Shown here: piece by piece, positions 58,167 to 64,000 of the stretch
Layout: each line of letters starts with the position of its first letter
Numbering within the stretch: position 1 is the stretch's first letter
Assembly: GCA_016169945.1 (NCBI GenBank)
Contig: JADLSH010000231.1
Location: forward strand, 1,054,001-1,118,000
DNA: 64,000 nt
Reading direction: 5' to 3'
Origin: Trachythela sp. YZ-2020
Lineage: Eukaryota; Cnidaria; Anthozoa; Malacalcyonacea; Clavulariidae
Translations under genes and position numbers: made by a program
Notes under the pieces: generated by a model
Database searches by the model: none
What the model was told of the DNA's origin: nothing
Seen by the model: the letters and a program-made list of their open reading frames with translations, nothing else

Positions 58167-58459
58167 TCTGAACGTTTCCTTAAGTCGTAAGTACCACTGA
58201 CTCACCCAGTACGCATTTATAAAAAGAAGCAAAATACCTACTGGCGACTAGTGTGAGAGCTGAGCGCTTGCGGGTGAGAGCTGAGCTGAATTCAAGGATG
58301 CAGCTCGACTTGGTACGCTTGAGTCGAACTCGAGGGCTTATTAAAGGCACCTCGGCTGCCATCGTATAACTCATGTCTGATAAGGCAGCACAGCTACGAT
58401 ATGATCATTGAATTTATGGAAGCTAAGGGTTAGTTTGGGGCTTATCCAACCCACCCTAT

Positions 58460-58600
58460 CAATATTCCCTGTGGGAGGAAACCGGAGTACCCGGAGAAAA
58501 CCCACGATTTCAGTAAAGCGTTTACTGAATCTTTTGACAACATTGTCGTATGTCCGAAGCGAGAATCGAACCCACGATCTCAGCCTCGTGACCCTCGTCC
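58460..58600 (-). repeat. SINE-like dispersed repeat (copy in unit 3)
   Basis: Same family as 50480-50640: GGAGGAAACCGGAGTACCCG, AAACCCACGA, then GCGAGAATCGAACCCACGA, whose complement TGGGTTCGATTCTCGC has a good B-box core. Confidence 0.5.
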
Positions 58601-58840
58601 CCTCCCGGTGGAACCTCAGCCTCGTGTCCCTCGTCCCCTAACGCGCGCACCCCACGAAGCTGCCAAACGTGCACCTAATCTACCCTAGTATCTGGAGATG
58701 AGGTTGGAGGAACTTCCATATAGTGAGACACACAAGCGCAGAAGCTCCGCTCTCTTTAAAACAGGGAACGGGGAACGGAGAATGGGGAATAGGGATGGGA
58801 ATGGGGATTAATGGCGATAAAACAGGGAACGGGATTAAAG

Positions 58841-59247
58841 TGTGCACTAACAGTAATAAACTATATATTTGCTGTAGAAGCCGTGGGCAATCAGTATCGA
58901 TTGAAGTTTTGATGTGAGCGGTCCCTTTGCGTCATGTCAGTTCTGTCTTTGCGTTCAGCCTAGCTATACTTGCTCTTTGTTTCTTACTGCGCGCGTGATT
59001 TCGTGATTTCACATAGCTTTCGTGTGCTGCAGGCTTTAAGTCTAATAGCGACAGCAGTGAGTTACTTAAAGCAAAACTGTAGTTCACTCTTTTATGTTTT
59101 AAACTTTTCAACAAGATAACGGTGTATAGATTTTTCGAATTTGGCCATTAACCCCTTCATCTAACGCCCCCTTTTGACGAATAAGATCATCTAGCTTCCT
59201 TCTTTGCAATTGATGGTTTTCAATCATGTGACGTCAAAGCGGCCATG
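58841..59247. other. Non-coding right flank of the segmental array
   Basis: No supported gene; TGACGTCA (CRE-type palindrome) occurs at about 59229 just before the next element. Confidence 0.5.
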
Positions 59248-59255
59248 CTGGTGGA

Positions 59256-60265
59256 CCTCTCTCCTCCGCAGAGGTTATTTGGAAAGGGGAAAGATGAGAT
59301 AAAAAATAACCTCTGCCAACTTTTTGAACCAATATGGCCGCTTCCGGGGGGAGGCGTTCTCTTGAGCACATGAAAAGATGAAACAAAACATTACTTGATT
59401 CTTGAATGCGTGGACAATTGGAAAACCATATTGCAACTTGCAAGTATAAAAAAACTCTATCATCAATGATTAAGGTAACATGGAATAGGTAGAACAAATG
59501 TCTGACATAAACGTCAACGAAGCAATATTACATAAACATCAAAACAAATTGTTAAGTCTTAAAACGCATTTATATCGAACAAACACTCATTCAATGGAGT
59601 TTAGGAAAACAACATATCGGCAATATGTATAATAATAAAGCATATATAACCGTAAAAACATCGTATTATCTTGGCAGTTCGCAAAACAATATAAGGGCTA
59701 TATAGCGAATATATCGCCCTAGACACGCTCGTATAATTTGTTACATTTAGCTTGCTAAAGTCAAACCAGGATTTGAAGATATAAGTCTAACCAAATGAGT
59801 TACTTTTGAAGGGTGTTTGCAAAGTTTAAAAACTAAATATTTCTGAAAAACACTTTTAATGGACGTGCGAAAACGGCAAGAAAATGATACTTTCGGCATG
59901 AAAACGACAGAAAGTTGACAGAGGTTATGTCAACCTTAAGCCTCCCCCATTTACACGCCTGCACTATTTTAAGTTCCTGCATATCTCCCACGATCCGAAG
60001 TTGAAATAACACCGGTACAATTATAGAATAATGATCCGGTCATTTGAACTTGTATGCATGATTACGTGGCTACGTTGCTACATTATTAGATAGACATTGT
60101 CCATACAACGCTGTACAACGTTAAAAGGGTTAGGTTAGTCAGGATTAGACAGGTTAGGGTTTATGTTTATAATTAACAAGTCTTGCAATCGCCTGAAACC
60201 AACATGGAAGCTTTTGATTGACCAGGTATTCTATAATTGCTCCATAACCTCTGCGGAGGAGAGAG
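59256..60265. mobile_element. 1.0-kb hAT-type non-autonomous element, TSD CTGGTGGA
   Basis: Left end CCTCTCTCCTCCGCAGAGG and right end CCTCTGCGGAGGAGAGAG are inverted (22 bp with TTAT). Perfect 8-bp duplications CTGGTGGA flank it (59248-59255, 60266-60273). Sub-terminal AACCTCTGCCAAC and GACAGAGGTTATGTC echo the ends. No transposase coding; the interior is AT-rich. Confidence 0.87.
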
Positions 60266-60273
60266 CTGGTGGA

Positions 60274-61406
60274 CAACTTCAAAGTTCCGATGTTTATCAG
60301 AGCAAATAATTTATGGATATTTCTTTGTTCTAAGATTATTTTCCACCAGCAAGGGCAGACGTGAAAACCACAAATATAGTGAACAAGCCTCTCCATTAAT
60401 TTTCAGGTTTGATATACTGGATGAGCTATATTCGCTTATACTATTATACTATATTCGCTCTAACAGTAGCAGTTCGAAGAAATTACCGCCGAGTGCTGTG
60501 CCACAACTGGACTTGTGCATTCTCAATATTGCTCATTCGCTAAAATTGTATGTTAATTGTAGGATCTTGAGAAAAGCCTCTTCAAACTTGCTGACAGAAC
60601 ACGCAAAAATCTGGAAAGCACGAAAAACGCTAGGGTTGACACGAAGAATGACACCCGAAAAACCAAGACACGAAGCACGCGAAACCACGAAGATGAACAA
60701 CACGAAAATGCAGGACACAAAAAAATCGATTATTGTAAAGCTCAAAAGGTCACATCTTCCCTCTAATGACTCCAAACGTTTTGTAAGTGACCAAAAACGT
60801 TTTCTTTCATCAAAACAATGATTTTCAACTGATAAAAACGCGTTTCCAGAAATAATTTTGCGCAAATGTGCGTTTCGAAATTTTCTTAAAAAGTTTTTGG
60901 AATTTTAAAAATTCAACGTGTTTCGAGTCTTTTTAATTCTTTTGAAGATTTGATTTCGGAGTTTGTTGGTTTCAAAAACATTTGAACTGACGTATTGAAA
61001 TTAGCATCCGACTAGCTGGCTTGGCTGAATCCTGGATAGAACACGTCAGACACAAGTTTGGCCATTCGTAGGGAGTTCCGTGAAACTTCGGGTTTATTTT
61101 TGCCGACTTGCAGTCGAGTTGTTCCGATGACCTGGGGTGAACACTAGTACATACGAAAACTAAGGCGCCAAGTTTTCTTGTGACTTTTTGTTTGGTAGGA
61201 TTAACAAATTCAGGAAAAGCAAACACTACAAATATCTGTGGACAAATGGCGGTAATATTTATTTACGACAGTCTGATAGCTCGCCTACGCAAGCTTTCCA
61301 GACTCACGAGGAATTTGATGAATTCGTCGATTCAACCGCTTAATAGACCTTAATCATATATTCAAGTAAACATTTCACTGGTAAAATATAAAACATTATC
61401 GATATT
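60274..61406. other. Non-coding stretch
   Basis: A 194-codon plus-strand frame (60237-60821) starts inside the hAT element's end and is Lys/Arg/Thr-rich from a CACGAAA-like simple sequence; it has no domain and is not called. No other gene. Confidence 0.5.
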
Positions 61407-62602
61407 ATGGCAGAATCCTGGATACCTCCATTTTATTATTTAGACGAACGAGAGTTCAGATTCCTAATAGGATCTGAAAATAATCAAAACATTCGTGACC
61501 TTATTAATTCAGATATTGATTTGTATAATGTGCTAGTTAATCCTGATATAAAGTCTGATGAATCAGACTCTGATTATATGTTATGTACTCCTTGTTCGGA
61601 ATATTATTCCACTCACAAGATTAACAATATTCTTAGCAACTCCAATAACAATTCGCTCTTCTTATTTCACTGTAATATAAGGAGCTTGCCAAAGAATGTC
61701 GAGTTATTACATGATCTTATGTGTTGCTTGGATACAGCTCCAGGAATAATAGCTATCACTGAAACAAAATTAAATAATAACACAGTAGCAAATATAGATA
61801 TAAGAAATTATACATTTTATCATAATGACTCTGATACAATGGGGGTGCTGCAATGTATGTTTCCAACCAACTAAATGCTGTTCATAGACCTGATCTAAAG
61901 CTAAATATTGATAAGGTTGAGTCCTGTTGGATAGAAATTATTCACGAACATAGCAAACCAAGTATAATAGTTGGATGCATATTTTGGCACCCTTCAGCAA
62001 ATTTAGGCAACTTCACACTAGAATTACAAAAATTTATCGAAGAAATGAACAACTCCAAGCATCAAATATTCATCTTGGGTGATATAAACATAAATTTCTT
62101 GAAAATAAGTTCACATTCTGTAACTGAGGAATATCTAGACATGTTATACAGCAGTAATCTCCTACCTATAATTACAAAACCAACCCGAATCACCAACCAC
62201 ACCTCTACTCTAATTCACCATATTTATACTAATTATCCTATTGAAACAATTACACCTGGAATTGTGACTATGGACATATCAGACCACCTTCCAATTTTCT
62301 GTATTTTTGATGTACAGTTAAAGAAATTAAAAACTAAAAGATTTTTTAGAGATTATTCTCACTTTGATCAAAGCAGTTATATTAATGACATTAATTCAAT
62401 TAATTGGGAACCCATTATTAATAATAACAATGATGATTTACACAAAAAAGCTAAAAATTTTGTAGAAACAATTAAAACAATAGTCAATAAACATGCTCCA
62501 ATAAAACAAGTACCTAGGAGTAAACTAAAACGTATAATACATAAACCATGGATAATAGACGGCCGGCCAACTCTTAAAAATGTGCCCAGAAAAACTGTTT
62601 GA
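61407..62602 (+). pseudogene. LINE 2 apurinic-type endonuclease, one frameshift
   Basis: Frame 1 (61407-61874) starts MAESWIPPFYYLDEREF, with a ~80-residue leader, then HCNIRSLPKNVELL and IITETKL-type ITETKLNNN (catalytic Asn and Glu of the EEP fold). A one-base change near 61845 moves the frame; frame 2 (to 62602) continues MYVSNQLNAVHR, GDININFL (catalytic Asp-x-Asn), PTRITNHTSTLIHHIYTN and SDHLPIF (catalytic SDH). All main active-site motifs are readable. The enzyme would nick target DNA for primed reverse transcription. Confidence 0.85.
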
Positions 62603-62610
62603 TGGCATTG

Positions 62611-63200
62611 TTTGTTACAAGCTGCCAACAGGCATTTTCTTAAAGCTCAGCCATTGACGAACAAGACTATATATGTTTCCATCTCTGATTTTGAATTTAC
62701 AGCCAAAAATTTGAGAATTTAAAAATTTTTCCTATTGAATTACTATAACAGCAAAATTTCATATTGACGTTTTACAAAAATAAACTATATCATTAGAAAT
62801 TTCACAAAAAAGTATATATAAGACATTTAAACGAGTTGTACGTTTTTCATACCGTATTTTGAATTGTTGACGCTCAAAAATGCAGAAAATGCACTATAAT
62901 TAATGCTATTCAGTTACTATTTGCCAACTTTAACCTTCTTTAACTCAAAACGGGCTTGAAAAATCGCATTAGCCATTTAATTGTCTTATGTATACTTTTT
63001 GGTGAACGTTCTATTGGCACAGTTTATTTTTGTTAAAAGTGAACTTGAAATTCTCTTGCATTTTTTGCTATTATAGTAATTCAATAGGCAAAATTCTCAA
63101 ATTTTTGGCGGTAAATTCAAAATCAGAGGTGGCAACATATATAGTCTTGTTCGCCAATGCATAAGCTTTAAGAAAATGCCTGTTGGCAACTTGTAACAAA
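62611..63200. mobile_element. 590-bp MITE inside LINE 2
   Basis: Inverted ends of about 145 bp start TTTGTTACAAGCTGCCAACA and include AACAAGACTATATATGTT and TCTGATTTTGAATTTAC. The interior is AT-rich and non-coding. No target duplication was resolved; the surrounding LINE has also lost its RT core at this point, so deletion and insertion may be linked. Confidence 0.8.
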
Positions 63201-63272
63201 AATGTTGTATATTTTTTGCTAAAACTAAGGAAAATTGCATCCCCTACTATAATCTATTAGGTACCCTTACCC

Positions 63273-63584
63273 TTGACAATATTATTTAAATTTAAACTAT
63301 CACTATTTGCACATAAAATGACTCATAACCAAACCGATATTCCCGAAATCTTCAACGATTACTTTGTAAAAGCATCTGATGTCCATACGTACTGTACCAG
63401 GTATGCAACAAACCTAAATTTGTATAGACCAACAGTGAGAACTATAAACTACGGTAAGCATACTTCAAAATTTGCTATTTCCAAGATATATGAGGAGATT
63501 CCTGCTGATGTGAAAAGTCTGGAATATAAACAATTTAAAAGACAATACAAAATACTTCTTTTACACTCTCAAAATATTAATTAG
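63273..63584 (+). pseudogene. LINE 2 reverse transcriptase C-terminal fragment
   Basis: Encodes KFKLSLFAHKMTHNQTD, IFNDYFVKASDVHTYCTRYA, INYGKHTSKFAISKIYEEIP and KQFKRQYKILLL. The pattern (H..NTR-like HTYCTR, NYGK, W/Y-E-x-I-P) is the C-terminal tail of CR1-type LINE reverse transcriptases. The catalytic parts are not in the window. Confidence 0.8.
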
Positions 63585-63828
63585 ATTTTGATAATCACAA
63601 AATATTACAAAAAGCATTAACTAAGCACACGCTATGATACAAATCAAACTTGTAAAATTCTTTAAAGGCGGTGGCTAGCTCGAAAGCTTTGCTCCTCTGG
63701 CCGCCGCACACTTCCTTTATAAACCATCTACTCTATATATTATTAATGCGAACTTGTATACTATCTTAACTATCAATTGTAATTCCTATTTGTAAAAATG
63801 AAGTGTAAATAAAATGAAACTTGAAATT

Positions 63829-64000
63829 TGTCCATGGCAGGGTATCAGGAAAACTCGACTGCAAGCCAGGAAACTGAGTCTAAATGTCCTTGCGTTCCAA
63901 CTTATGGCCAATCTTTTGCCCGTGTGGCTTTGTCTAACGTCCAGCCTTCGTCATTCTGATGGCAACTTTAGCACTTCAGAATAAATGCTAGTAGTATTAT
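63829..64000. other. Right edge, no feature seen
   Basis: No feature identified in the last 170 bases. Confidence 0.5.

Larger units (their letters stand above)
51326..58840 (+). repeat. Segmental tandem array, unit 3 (partial)
   Basis: Collinear with unit 2 from its start through the Gypsy copy to about 57760, then joins directly to the end block equivalent to 50040-50880. The interior of the unit (PLE, 91-codon gene and 2A remnant) is missing. Confidence 0.85.
61407..63828 (+). mobile_element. LINE 2 (CR1/Jockey-like), RT core missing
   Basis: A plus-strand non-LTR element consisting of an endonuclease region (61407-62600), an unrelated 590-bp inverted-repeat insertion (62611-63200), the RT C-terminus (63273-63584), and a 3' UTR containing GGCGGTGGCTAGCTCGAAAG with a matching GGCCGCC arm, ending AATAAAATGAAACTTGAA. 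The region encoding RT motifs is absent. Confidence 0.8.

Noticed and set aside
60237..60821. 194-codon plus-strand open frame
   Set aside because: Starts within the end of a hAT element, and its C-terminal half is low-complexity Lys/Arg/Thr from simple sequence; no domain.

Overview
This is a eukaryotic, AT-rich, repeat-dense animal genome window. Evidence: spliced exons with GT..AG borders, a tRNA-derived SINE, non-LTR retrotransposons, Penelope-like elements (PLEs), a Gypsy-type LTR element, and many MITEs and foldback-like DNA elements. The protein families (a P2X7 C-terminal-like 'ballast' domain gene with a Cys-rich leader, and a protein starting MGVxIEQYRARIG with a 2A-like NPGP motif and a GKQC cysteine-protease-like domain) fit a cnidarian, probably an anthozoan. 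That assignment is inference; no rRNA or mitochondrial marker is present.

Layout. 1-5.4 kb is mostly non-coding, with two small hAT-type MITEs that have perfect 8-bp target duplications (3.0-3.7 kb). 5.4-6.5 kb is a 5'-truncated LINE on the minus strand. 6.9-7.5 kb holds three phase-compatible exons of an unrecognised plus-strand gene, with a PIF/Harbinger-type MITE in the next intron. A 2.8-kb element with 0.2-kb terminal inverted repeats covers 8.5-11.3 kb. A minus-strand P2X7-like-domain gene lies at 11.7-13.9 kb with a four-exon model; its upstream Cys-rich leader looks broken. Three foldback-like elements whose inverted repeats carry tandem arrays lie at 14.2-15.9, 18.8-22.0 and 28.9-29.4 kb, with a decayed cysteine-protease-like gene and a palindrome at 16.9-18.2 kb between the first two. 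An intact single-exon major facilitator gene occupies 23.3-24.6 kb. 25-29 kb holds a SINE, two head-to-head PLE fragments and a Tc1/mariner-type MITE.

29.85-58.8 kb is a tandem segmental array of about three diverged units (starting near 29.85, 38.98 and 51.33 kb). Units 1 and 2 each carry a PLE with terminal inverted repeats, a two-exon 91-codon gene of unknown function that is open in both copies, and a decayed MGVxIEQYRARIG/2A/protease-like gene. Units 2 and 3 carry the same Gypsy-type insertion with unusually short (83-87 bp) LTRs and a CGAAT target duplication; unit 1 keeps the uninterrupted target site. Both Gypsy copies share inactivating lesions, so the second arose by segmental duplication.

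58.8-64 kb holds a 1.0-kb hAT-type non-autonomous element with a perfect 8-bp duplication and a second LINE (61.4-63.8 kb) that keeps its endonuclease and the reverse-transcriptase C-terminus but has lost the reverse-transcriptase core, where a 590-bp inverted-repeat element now sits.

The intact protein-coding content is small: the MFS transporter, the duplicated two-exon gene, probably the P2X7-like gene, and the partial multi-exon gene at 6.9 kb. Nearly everything else is mobile DNA at different stages of decay.
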